A DNA stretch of 6,534 bases from Leptospira ellisii (GTDB lineage Bacteria > Spirochaetota > Leptospiria > Leptospirales > Leptospiraceae). The notes beneath the pieces were generated by a model. That model worked only from the letters and a program-made list of their open reading frames with translations. It was not told the origin of the DNA and did not search any database. Position numbers and translations under genes: made by a program. The stretch's first letter is position 1, and each line of letters starts with the position of its first letter. The DNA is taken from the NCBI RefSeq assembly GCF_002811955.1, contig NZ_NPEF01000213.1, positions 1-6,534 of the forward strand, written 5' to 3'. This document shows, one piece after another, positions 1 through 6,534 of this stretch.

Positions 1-2846
1 GATCGGTGTTCGTAACTGTAAAAACCTCCGACCAGACGCTTTCTATTAGAATAGTATTTTTTCGTAAAATACCGCACCGTGGCCTTTTTGTCCTGCACCG
101 GTTTTCCGTTCAGATCCAAAACCGCGACCTTAAAACGGACTGCGTCCTGAACCGCGGCCCAACCCTCCGAAGCGATTCCCACGTGATATTCCGAAGGATA
201 GATCCGAAAGGATCGGAACGCGCTTTGAATCTCCCCGTTCGGATCCCTGTATTCGAGCTCTGCTTCCAGCCGTTGCGGGGCGTCCGATTCCGGAATGGAT
301 TTCCCCGTGTTTTCGAAAAAACCCTTCGCGTCCAAGGTGATCTGCGTTTTTAGAAATTCCTGAGAACGACTCGATTCCTCCTGCGTTTCGGAATCGGAAT
401 CGCCGAGTTTCACTTTCCCCAGGTCGAACGTAAATTCGGAGTAATCGGAGAAGGATTCCCCCGGACTGGCAACGACGCGGGTGCGAAGAAGCACGGGAAG
501 TTTTCCGGCCCCTCCTCCGGAAAGATAACGTAAATTCCCTGTAAGACCGATTTTGGAAGGGGCCACGTTGGAGCCGACGGTTTGAAACTCCGCCTTCATC
601 AAAGGAACGCGGAATTCCTCCACTCGAAAATCCCCCGCGTAGATCTGGGAACCTCCCTTATCGACGAAATCGCTCAACACGATCCTATAAACTCCCAAAT
701 GGGCTTCCTTCGGAATTTTGAATTGTACGGACGAGGTTCCGTCCTGATTCCACTTTAGAGAAATGGAATATTCTTTTTCCGTACCGGAGTGTACGATTTT
801 AGCGAAGGACGGATATTCGTTCTGTCCGGGAATGTCGAATCCCAAAGAACGTTTGGCTCTGGAGACGATCTTCATGGATACGGTTTCCCCCGCACGGAAC
901 AGGGTGCGGTCCAAAACGGGGTGAAACAATACGGAACCGTCCCCGTAATCGGCTGGGAGGTTGAATCTCCAGTTTTCGATCCCGTTCTGCCAACGGGTAT
1001 GGGTGAACGTAAAATCGTCCTCCAGAGCCGCCGTCAAAAAGAGTCCGTTCTCATACAACTTCCAGGAACAATGGGGAATATTGTTTTTATTCGGAATTCC
1101 ACGGATCAAAACCGTACCTTGGGAGGAGGTTTTTCCCGAAAAGATCCGTTCGTTTTTACAGTTATAGATCTGAACCTCGGCCCCCGCTGCGGGTTTTCCG
1201 TCGTTCAACCGGGTGACCCAGGCCAGGGAGGATTCCTTTCCCCATTTGAAATGTAGCGAGAGGTTGGTGACGAGCGCGCCCGTGCGGACGAAAAACGGTT
1301 GATTGGTTCCTAATAAAGAATTTCCTAATACGTCCGACTTCATCTCTATGAAGTGAAAACCGGGGGATCGCAGGGGGATTCCGACCACTTCGAATCTGCG
1401 GCTTCCGTGTTTGGATTGCAGTTTGATCTCGTTGGAAACGGGCGGATTTCTGGAGGGTTCGAACGCGGATTCCCTGTTTTCCAAAGATTCGAGCATCTTT
1501 AAGTATTTTATGATTTCCGCAATTTGTCCGGGACCCAGAATCGTTTCCTTTCCGGTGAATTGTTTCGGAGGGGTCTGCGTCTCCTTTTGATCCTTACCGG
1601 TGGCCCAATCCAAAAACTCCTTTCCCTTATCCTTGAGTTTATCGAATTGCTGGTTCAGCGTTTCCTGGGATGCCGGACTCGTTTTCACCTGATACAATCG
1701 AACCGGATTCTCCGCCTCCAAATTGCGGATCGTCACCGGCAAAACCGCCTCCGGGAAACGTTCCAAAATTCCGAACGTGGAGGAGAACTTGAGCAAAGGA
1801 GGATAATCGTCCGTGGAGACAGTCAACGGAAAGGAGGATTCGTTTGACAGGGAGCGTCCGGAATCGTCTTTTACTCCCGAAGGGATTTTGATTTGAAACT
1901 TGGATTTGGGAGGAAGAGGAGCCGGAAAACTCACGCCGTATTGATGATACCCTTCTCCGGAAACTTTCGCGGGAATCGATTTACCGTCCGCGGTTTGCAG
2001 TTGTATTTTTTTCAGGATTTCAACCGGAACCGGCGCGCTGAAGTTCAGGCTAAGCGGAAGAGAAGGTATACAAGCGGCCTTCGCGTTGACCCGGTCGCAG
2101 TTGAATTCCGCGCTGAACGCCTTACGCACCATATATTCAATTTTTCTTGTGGAGCTTCGGGCTACTCCGGACTTGGATTTGAGTCCTTGCTCCAAAACGA
2201 GAACGACCCGTTTGTTGCTCGGGAATTTGCGATCGGGTCGAACGATAAGGGTTTCGGCCGGTTTCGTACCTCGATACGTAGCCTTTAAGATCTCCTTTTC
2301 CGTGGCGGAACTCACGGTGCTAAAACCGATCTTATCCAACAGACCGTCCACGACGAAATACAGATGATCTCCCGCCGAGGAAGGATCCACTTCCGTATCG
2401 AAGTCCAAAATGAAAATCTGATCCTCGTCAATAATTCCGCCCATATACGGAGACGTGGAATCCATCTCGGGACCTCCGGTCTGAAACGAAAATTTTTCCC
2501 CTTCGTTCAGGGAATTCCCGGCGACCGATTTGCCCTTTTTTGTTTCGAAGCTGCATTCCAAACCCCCGGGCAACGGAGCATAAAATTCCAACACCCAATT
2601 TTTATCGTCCACCCAACGTTCCGTCCCGCCGATCGGGCAACGGACCGAAAACGGGGATAAGGAGAATTTAGGATTTCCTAATGGAATCATCGATTCCGAA
2701 AATCGAGCTCGCACCTGCGCCGGTTTTTTGACCTCGCCCGTCGGATTGAATTCGACGCGAACCTGGGCTTGCAAAGCCGCGGAAAATAGAAACAAGAACA
2801 GGAAATAAGTTTTTGAAAAGAACGAACGAAGCGGAACTGAGTTCAA
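1..2846 (-). CDS. Alpha-2-macroglobulin-like secreted protein, 3' end beyond the window
   Basis: This is a bacterial alpha-2-macroglobulin-family protein. Known members are large multi-domain protease traps of the periplasm or cell surface. The frame is open for 948 codons with no stop and is cut by the window edge. No in-frame ATG lies near the front. I chose TTG 2846 because GGGAG sits six bases upstream and a signal peptide follows at once: Arg7 and Lys12, a Phe/Leu-rich core at about 14-21, and likely cleavage after Ala27 (LQA/Q). There is no lipobox cysteine, so it is probably soluble rather than lipidated. N-terminal beta-rich MG-type domains cover about 28-390, followed by a charged, probably helical linker at about 395-460. 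An MG2-like domain begins near 523 (GALVTNL). The family signature LDRTLFRAGE is at 645-654, FRVEEFRVP at 740-748 and YLSGGGAG at 774-781. Six cysteines are seen (70, 98, 250, 259, 563, 593). The thioester and receptor-type domains would lie off the left edge, so trapping activity cannot be judged. The family call is firm, the exact function is not. Confidence 0.87.
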   Translation of the reverse strand, partial: MNSVPLRSFFSKTYFLFLFLFSAALQAQVRVEFNPTGEVKKPAQVRARFSESMIPLGNPKFSLSPFSVRCPIGGTERWVDDKNWVLEFYAPLPGGLECSFETKKGKSVAGNSLNEGEKFSFQTGGPEMDSTSPYMGGIIDEDQIFILDFDTEVDPSSAGDHLYFVVDGLLDKIGFSTVSSATEKEILKATYRGTKPAETLIVRPDRKFPSNKRVVLVLEQGLKSKSGVARSSTRKIEYMVRKAFSAEFNCDRVNAKAACIPSLPLSLNFSAPVPVEILKKIQLQTADGKSIPAKVSGEGYHQYGVSFPAPLPPKSKFQIKIPSGVKDDSGRSLSNESSFPLTVSTDDYPPLLKFSSTFGILERFPEAVLPVTIRNLEAENPVRLYQVKTSPASQETLNQQFDKLKDKGKEFLDWATGKDQKETQTPPKQFTGKETILGPGQIAEIIKYLKMLESLENRESAFEPSRNPPVSNEIKLQSKHGSRRFEVVGIPLRSPGFHFIEMKSDVLGNSLLGTNQPFFVRTGALVTNLSLHFKWGKESSLAWVTRLNDGKPAAGAEVQIYNCKNERIFSGKTSSQGTVLIRGIPNKNNIPHCSWKLYENGLFLTAALEDDFTFTHTRWQNGIENWRFNLPADYGDGSVLFHPVLDRTLFRAGETVSMKIVSRAKRSLGFDIPGQNEYPSFAKIVHSGTEKEYSISLKWNQDGTSSVQFKIPKEAHLGVYRIVLSDFVDKGGSQIYAGDFRVEEFRVPLMKAEFQTVGSNVAPSKIGLTGNLRYLSGGGAGKLPVLLRTRVVASPGESFSDYSEFTFDLGKVKLGDSDSETQEESSRSQEFLKTQITLDAKGFFENTGKSIPESDAPQRLEAELEYRDPNGEIQSAFRSFRIYPSEYHVGIASEGWAAVQDAVRFKVAVLDLNGKPVQDKKATVRYFTKKYYSNRKRLVGGFYSYEHR

Positions 2847-2921
2847 GGTTTTCTCCCGAAAGGAAACGTTATTTCGGAAATAAAACCTCGAACTCGAAGG
2901 GAAGCAAGCGAAAAGTGCCGT
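2847..2921 (-). other. Spacer between tldE and the macroglobulin gene
   Basis: These 75 bp hold the ribosome binding site of the downstream gene. I see no GC-rich hairpin followed by a T run and no convincing -35/-10 pair. Read-through from tldE into the macroglobulin gene is therefore plausible but not shown. Confidence 0.5.
2853..2857 (-). promoter_or_regulatory. Ribosome binding site deciding the TTG start
   Basis: GGGAG on the minus strand lies six bases before TTG 2846. It is the only well-placed purine-rich site ahead of the signal peptide. No ATG or GTG in frame offers a better start, so it supports TTG initiation. Confidence 0.7.
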
Positions 2922-4256
2922 TTATCCGGCCACGTTGGCCTCCCGTATCAGTATGTCCGGGATCTTCACGGAGGAATACGAATCGTTGTACTCGTTCGAA
3001 ATTCCTTCTATGGACAAAAGAAGATCAAAAAAGTTGAGATTCATTGTTATCCGATCCACGGGGTGAACCGGCTTTCCGTTTTTATAATAAACCCCCTGAA
3101 CCCCGATCGAAATTTCTCCCGAAACGGCGCTGCACCCGGATCCCCCCTCCAGCTTCAACACGTAGATACATTCCGGATAACGACCGAGCAGTTCTTCCAG
3201 GGTATCGCTTCCCTTCGGGATCACGTAATTGTTAAACGAAGTCCCGACTCTACCTCCGTAGGATCGCACCGCGTTACCCGTAGGAGCCACTCCGGCTTTT
3301 TTCGCGGATTCCAAATTATAAAGATACGTTTGAAGAATCCCGTCCTGAACGACCGCCTTTTTCCGCGTCAATATCCCTTCCGCGTCCAGCAAACGGGACC
3401 CCGGATAATCGGAAACGTGCGGGTCGCAAAATACATTCAAAATCGGTGATGCGATCTTCGTTCCGAGTTTGCCTTCCAACCTGGAAAGACCCTTTTGTAC
3501 TCCGTCCGCGGAAAACGGGGAGGAGAACATTCCGAAAATCTGCGGACTAATACGGTTGGAAAGTACGATCGGATAACTTCCGCTCGGAACCGGTTCCGCT
3601 CCTAAAAGTGCGAGGGAGCGTTCGGCCGCTGTGGATACGATCAACTCGGGTTGGATCTTTTCCAAATCCAGACCGGCCCGGCTGTATCCTCCCATTTTTT
3701 TGGACTTTCCGTCGCTCGCAACGAGGGCGACTCCCGCGGATACGAGATTGGATTTTTCGGTGTGATACAATCCATTCGAATTCGCTAATATAAACCGGCT
3801 CCAGGTTTTACCCGCGTAGGAATACGGAACGTTTTCGATCTTATCCCCGACCGACCAGGCCAGGTCGTCCAGTTTTTCCCCCGTGGATTTCAACCAATCG
3901 AAACCCAAAGATTCCAGGGATTCCTCGTAGGATCGGATCGTAACGTTCGGAAGCGTCGCCGGACCGGGAAGATCCACATCCAAAACGTCGGAAACCTTGG
4001 ATTGCGCCAGCGCATCCTCGACCATTTGGGACAACGCTTCTTTGGACAAACGTTCGCTGTAGGAGTAACCGGGACGCGAATTTTCGATCAGACGGATTCC
4101 GATTCCCCTCGAATTGGCGAGTTCCGTGTTGCTTACCCTCTTTTTAAAAAGTTCGATTCCCACTTCTTTGGACTCGGCGCACACAAGATCGAATTGGCGA
4201 AGTTCCCGTTTTTTACATTCATCTAACACGAATTCGACGGACTGTTCCAGATTCAT
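2922..4256 (-). CDS. tldE: TldE/PmbA, non-catalytic partner subunit of the TldD/TldE metalloprotease
   Basis: This 444-residue protein has the usual size of the family (E. coli PmbA/TldE is about 450). In E. coli, TldE pairs with TldD to form a cytoplasmic heterodimeric protease that trims unfolded peptides, matures microcin B17 and degrades the antitoxin CcdA. Family landmarks are an N-terminal segment with GIGIRLI at 51-57, an AERSLALLGA helix at 211-220, the DAEGILTRKK stretch at 291-300, the TGNAVRS/GTSFNN block at 326-343, and a C-terminal GGSGCSAVSGE at 371-381 followed by a Pro-Val and an Asn-rich segment. There is no HExxxH motif, as expected for TldE rather than TldD. Its ATG overlaps the tldD stop by one base (TGATG), and GGAGG lies six bases upstream inside the tldD 3' end, so the two are probably translated in a coupled way. 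The substrate in this organism is unknown. Confidence 0.94.
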   Translation of the reverse strand: MNLEQSVEFVLDECKKRELRQFDLVCAESKEVGIELFKKRVSNTELANSRGIGIRLIENSRPGYSYSERLSKEALSQMVEDALAQSKVSDVLDVDLPGPATLPNVTIRSYEESLESLGFDWLKSTGEKLDDLAWSVGDKIENVPYSYAGKTWSRFILANSNGLYHTEKSNLVSAGVALVASDGKSKKMGGYSRAGLDLEKIQPELIVSTAAERSLALLGAEPVPSGSYPIVLSNRISPQIFGMFSSPFSADGVQKGLSRLEGKLGTKIASPILNVFCDPHVSDYPGSRLLDAEGILTRKKAVVQDGILQTYLYNLESAKKAGVAPTGNAVRSYGGRVGTSFNNYVIPKGSDTLEELLGRYPECIYVLKLEGGSGCSAVSGEISIGVQGVYYKNGKPVHPVDRITMNLNFFDLLLSIEGISNEYNDSYSSVKIPDILIREANVAG

Positions 4257-5638
4257 CAGCGGCCTCCCACGAGGATCTCGTCCACTTTAAGAGTGGGTTG
4301 ACCAACGGTTACGGGAATCGATCCCGAAGCGGCTCCGCACATACCGGCCGCCAGCTCCAAATCGTTTCCGACCATACTGATTTTCGGAAGAATTTCGTCC
4401 CCTTTGCCGATGAGGGTGGCTCCCCGTACCGGCTCTGCGATTTTGCCGTTTCGGATAACGTATCCTTCCTCGACGGAAAAGTTGAATTCACCCGTGGAAG
4501 GATTCACCGAACCTCCCCCCATCTTTTTGGCGAACAGTCCGTATTCCACTCCCGCCAACATTTCTGATACGGAATCCTTTCCCGCTGCGATATACGTGTT
4601 TCTCATCCTGGAAACGGGTGCATACATATAACTTTCCCTGCGTCCGCTTCCCGTTCTGGAAACCCCCACCTCGGCCGCTCCGACACGATCGGCGAGATAA
4701 TTTTTGAGGATTCCGTTTTCGATCAGAACGGTTTTTTGCGGAGCCAGCCCCTCGTCGTCCACGTTGATGCTTCCCCAGGAATCGGGAACGGTTCCGTCGT
4801 CGATCGCGGTGAGACAGGATTGTGCGATCGATTCACCCAGCTTACCTACGAATGGGGAGGATTTTTTGCGGATAGCCTCCGTTTCGAGCGGATGTCCGCA
4901 GGCTTCGTGAAAGATCACGCCTCCGAATCCGTTGCCCATGATTACCGGCATTTTTTTTCCCTGGATATAACCCGCGGACAACATAAGCAGAGCCCGGTCC
5001 GCGGCCGTTTTGGAAAGTTGTTCCACCGGTAGATCCGTAAAAAACTCGAATCCCTTTCCGGCGCCCGGGGTTTCGGAAGCCACGAATCGTTCGCCTTCTT
5101 TTTCGGCGGCTACGTTGATGTTGAATCGACTTCGCACCCGTAGATCTTCCAAGGCCAACCCTTCCGAATTGTAGATTCCGATCCTGGAAACGGAATCCGA
5201 CGCGGAGGCGCTGACCTGAACCACCTGTGCGGAGACGCTTCTTGCGGTTCGATCCGCACGGAACAATAATTCCAACTTCTCCTCCGGAGTCACCTTTCTA
5301 GGGTCCCGAACGTTTGCGGGAAACGAAGGCGATTTCAAATCCCCCCGCAATACGAGGGCCTGTCCCTTCCCTCTGGCAGCCGCCCGGGAATCTGCCAATA
5401 GATCGATCAAGGAAATCAGATGTTCCGAATCGTCGTTGTTCGTATGCGCGTAGAGAACGTCGGTTCCGTAGATCAAACGAATTCCGATCCCGTAGTCGAT
5501 GCCTGCGAAACTTTGTTCTATTTTCCGATCCCGCAAACTTACGGAAGAGGATCTGGTTTCTTCTTCGAATATTTCCACGAAATCCGCGTGTCTGGAAAGT
5601 CCCGCTTCCAAAATTAGGTGGGCTTTGTTTGTGTGCAT
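4256..5638 (-). CDS. tldD: TldD, zinc metalloprotease catalytic subunit
   Basis: This 460-residue protein is slightly shorter than E. coli TldD (481). It is the catalytic half of the TldD/TldE peptidase, in which the active site cleaves peptides threaded into the dimer cavity. The zinc-binding HExxxH motif is intact as HEACGH at 244-249, preceded by GNGFGGVIF. The expected cysteine ligand is present at Cys434 in AAGMCGAASG, followed by the conserved PVTVGQPTLKVDEILVGG ending. GSGRRESY at 330-337 and KKMGGGSVNPSTGEFNF at 371-387 are further family blocks. The ATG start has an AAGGA-type site four to five bases upstream, and the N terminus aligns in length with the family. It sits 45 bp after the lipoprotein gene and directly ahead of tldE. 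All key residues are present, so it is probably active. Its native substrate cannot be deduced: no microcin-like precursor or toxin-antitoxin pair is visible in the window. Confidence 0.97.
   Translation of the reverse strand: MHTNKAHLILEAGLSRHADFVEIFEEETRSSSVSLRDRKIEQSFAGIDYGIGIRLIYGTDVLYAHTNNDDSEHLISLIDLLADSRAAARGKGQALVLRGDLKSPSFPANVRDPRKVTPEEKLELLFRADRTARSVSAQVVQVSASASDSVSRIGIYNSEGLALEDLRVRSRFNINVAAEKEGERFVASETPGAGKGFEFFTDLPVEQLSKTAADRALLMLSAGYIQGKKMPVIMGNGFGGVIFHEACGHPLETEAIRKKSSPFVGKLGESIAQSCLTAIDDGTVPDSWGSINVDDEGLAPQKTVLIENGILKNYLADRVGAAEVGVSRTGSGRRESYMYAPVSRMRNTYIAAGKDSVSEMLAGVEYGLFAKKMGGGSVNPSTGEFNFSVEEGYVIRNGKIAEPVRGATLIGKGDEILPKISMVGNDLELAAGMCGAASGSIPVTVGQPTLKVDEILVGGR
4259..4268 (-). 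promoter_or_regulatory. tldE ribosome binding site embedded in the tldD 3' end
   Basis: The last codons of tldD (Val-Gly-Gly-Arg) read GTGGGAGGCCGC. They contain a GGAGG core six bases before the tldE ATG, which itself shares its A with the tldD TGA stop. This layout is typical of translational coupling and would help keep the two subunits at equal levels. Confidence 0.75.
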
Positions 5639-5642
5639 TCTA

Positions 5643-5648
5643 TCCTTT
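5643..5648 (-). promoter_or_regulatory. tldD ribosome binding site
   Basis: AAAGGA lies four bases before ATG 5638 on the minus strand. The spacing is slightly short but acceptable and supports the chosen start. Confidence 0.55.
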
Positions 5649-5683
5649 TAGACTCCGGATCCGAACTAGAGTCCCCGTTTCGA

Positions 5684-6061
5684 TCACGGCTTCTTTATTT
5701 TTTCCCTGAATTTTATGGCCTGCGCGGTCGCTCTCCATTTGATCCGGTTCCAGACGAAAAACAAAACGCTCGTTTCCTCGATCTCGAACCGATAGTTCAT
5801 GATCTCGTCTCCGCCCAAAGCCTTGGATTTGTCGAGCAGTTCCTTATAACCCGTTTCTCCGAGAACCACCAGCATAAACCAGTCCGTATAAACACCTTCC
5901 GTTTCCACGGTCCCCAAAATCTGAAAATCGTCCGAGGAAATCACGTACTGCGTAAAATTCGTTCCGAGCCCGGGGATGCGGATATCGCGGTAGATACAAC
6001 CCTGCGTAAAAACGGCGAACGCGGTCAAAACGAACGTCCAAGTTGCGATTTTAGTTTTCAT
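5684..6061 (-). CDS. Small predicted lipoprotein of unknown function
   Basis: I cannot assign a named family to this 125-residue protein. The N terminus has Lys2 and Lys4, a hydrophobic stretch at about 6-18, and FTQGC ending at Cys22. This reads as a spirochaete-type relaxed lipobox with lipidation at Cys22, so the protein is probably membrane-anchored and faces the periplasm or surface. The mature part has an ILGTVETEGVYTDWF stretch at about 48-62, then GYKELLDKSKALGGDEIMNY, then a hydrophobic beta segment and a basic tail ending KIKKP. The pattern of a beta strand, then a helix of the form GYxxLLxxAxxxGxD, then an Asn-containing strand recalls small YbjQ- or DUF4156-like lipoprotein domains. 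That resemblance is weak and inferred from memory. A strong AGGAAGGA site five bases before ATG 6061 supports the start. It lies 46 bp after the HIT gene and 45 bp before tldD, so co-transcription is plausible. Confidence 0.8.
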   Translation of the reverse strand: MKTKIATWTFVLTAFAVFTQGCIYRDIRIPGLGTNFTQYVISSDDFQILGTVETEGVYTDWFMLVVLGETGYKELLDKSKALGGDEIMNYRFEIEETSVLFFVWNRIKWRATAQAIKFREKIKKP

Positions 6062-6066
6062 ATCGA

Positions 6067-6074
6067 TCCTTCCT
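6067..6074 (-). promoter_or_regulatory. Strong ribosome binding site of the lipoprotein gene
   Basis: AGGAAGGA ends five bases before ATG 6061 on the minus strand. It is the strongest Shine-Dalgarno sequence in the window and suggests this small protein is well translated. Confidence 0.75.
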
Positions 6075-6107
6075 TAGATTAAAATTTTATAAAGTTCGAA
6101 TGTGTTT

Positions 6108-6476
6108 TCATTCGGGAAGTTGTCCCTGCAGCGCCAAGCGGATATAATCCACCCCTCTCGAATCTTCCGTATAACGGGGAATCAAATGGAAGTGCATATG
6201 AGGCACCATTTCCGAAACGGTGACCGTATAAACTTTTAAGGGAGAATGGCGTTCGTAAATCCAGTTCGTAGCGAAACGTAGAGCGTTTCCGAAATCGGAA
6301 TAACTCTCCGGATTCCAATCCGAATAGGAGGTCCAATGCGGTTTCGGTTCGATATACAGATATCCCGGAAGACGTTTTTCGGCTTCGCTGTGACGGACGG
6401 AAAATTCGCCGAAGGTCCCCAAAACTTGAACCGAAGAAGAGGATTCGAAAAATCGACAAATGGGACAGTCTTTCAT
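6108..6476 (-). CDS. HIT (histidine triad) family protein
   Basis: This 122-residue protein has the length and layout of bacterial HIT proteins, which are cytoplasmic nucleotide-binding hydrolases or transferases acting on nucleoside phosphoramidates, dinucleoside polyphosphates or related compounds. The histidine triad is complete as HMHFHLIPRY, with His93, His95 and His97. The middle histidine is the usual nucleophile. The N terminus carries CPIC (Cys4, Cys7), the position where many HIT proteins have a CxxC that can bind zinc. GYLYIEPKPHW at 38-48 matches the family strand followed by a conserved Pro-Lys-Xaa-His turn. The substrate cannot be told from sequence. ATG 6476 has no clear Shine-Dalgarno sequence, and no alternative in-frame ATG, GTG or TTG lies just upstream, so the start is reasonable but translation may be weak or the message short-leadered. 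It is the first gene of the minus-strand run visible here. Confidence 0.94.
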   Translation of the reverse strand: MKDCPICRFFESSSSVQVLGTFGEFSVRHSEAEKRLPGYLYIEPKPHWTSYSDWNPESYSDFGNALRFATNWIYERHSPLKVYTVTVSEMVPHMHFHLIPRYTEDSRGVDYIRLALQGQLPE

Positions 6477-6504
6477 AAACGAAACCGAACGGTTTTGTAC
6501 GTTA

Positions 6505-6531
6505 TTCCTAAGAAGGCCTTCTGTATAGGAA
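6505..6531. repeat. Inverted repeat upstream of the HIT gene
   Basis: TTCCTA then AGAAGG is followed by CCTTCT, a three-base GTA interruption, and TAGGAA. The arms pair over twelve bases with one three-base bulge, and the centre AGAAGGCCTTCT is a perfect palindrome. No T run follows it on either strand, which argues against an intrinsic terminator. An operator or a stem in the leader of the HIT gene is possible. It ends three bases from the window edge, so its context is incomplete. Confidence 0.55.
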
Positions 6532-6534
6532 AAA

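Noticed and set aside
799..993. Minus-strand ATG frame of 64 codons inside the macroglobulin gene
   Set aside because: It is in a different frame from the 948-codon frame, is Arg-rich and has no sign of selection or a ribosome binding site.
789..1256. Plus-strand open frame of 155 codons, with several similar ones across 6-2660
   Set aside because: They lie opposite the continuous minus-strand macroglobulin frame, have no family features and mostly exist because the codon use of the minus-strand gene yields few stops on the other strand.
5652..5674. GACTC...GAGTC stem with an internal CGGATCCG between the lipoprotein gene and tldD as a terminator
   Set aside because: The stem is only five base pairs with a long loop and no T run follows. 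It is too weak to call.
5618..6082. Plus-strand open frame of 154 codons opposite the lipoprotein gene
   Set aside because: The opposite strand carries a lipoprotein with a signal peptide, lipobox and strong ribosome binding site. The plus frame shows none of these.
6081..6100. AT-rich TTTATAAAAT-like stretch between the HIT and lipoprotein genes as a promoter
   Set aside because: The bases 17 upstream do not resemble a -35 box, and spirochaete promoters are hard to call from one site. It remains possible but unsupported.
6079..6459. Minus-strand frame of 126 codons overlapping the HIT gene
   Set aside because: It is a frame-shifted shadow: the other frame has the complete HMHFHLI triad and normal family length.

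Overview
The window carries five genes, all on the minus strand. In transcription order (right to left) they are a small HIT-family (histidine triad) protein, a small predicted lipoprotein, TldD, TldE (PmbA), and a large secreted alpha-2-macroglobulin-like protein that runs off the left edge. The base composition is close to half G+C by eye. The small-protein repertoire, the relaxed lipobox and the TTG start suggest a spirochaete, most likely a higher-GC Leptospira. This is an impression from style and gene content, not a proven assignment.

Region by region: 1-2846 is one uninterrupted reading frame of 948 codons, starting at TTG 2846 and lacking its 3' end. It is easy to miss because it has no ATG start and no stop inside the window. 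It has a signal peptide, a string of macroglobulin (MG) domains and the hallmark MG motif LDRTLFRAGE. 2847-2921 is a 75-bp spacer with a ribosome binding site and no evident terminator. 2922-4256 is tldE and 4256-5638 is tldD, which share one base in a TGATG stop/start overlap. 5684-6061 is the lipoprotein and 6108-6476 is the HIT protein. 6477-6534 is upstream DNA with a striking inverted repeat. No gap exceeds 80 bp, so there is no large gene-free stretch.

How they may work together: TldD and TldE form a heterodimeric metalloprotease in the cytoplasm. TldD carries the HEACGH zinc motif and a C-terminal cysteine ligand, and TldE is the non-catalytic partner. Bacterial alpha-2-macroglobulins are protease-trapping proteins of the periplasm or cell surface. 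Their arrangement with tldDE could be plain operon economy or a loosely protease-themed locus, and the sequence alone cannot decide. No RNA genes, transposons, CRISPR arrays or phage genes were seen. The main points worth a second look are the hidden TTG-started macroglobulin gene, its placement behind tldDE, the unassigned lipoprotein and the inverted repeat ahead of the HIT gene.
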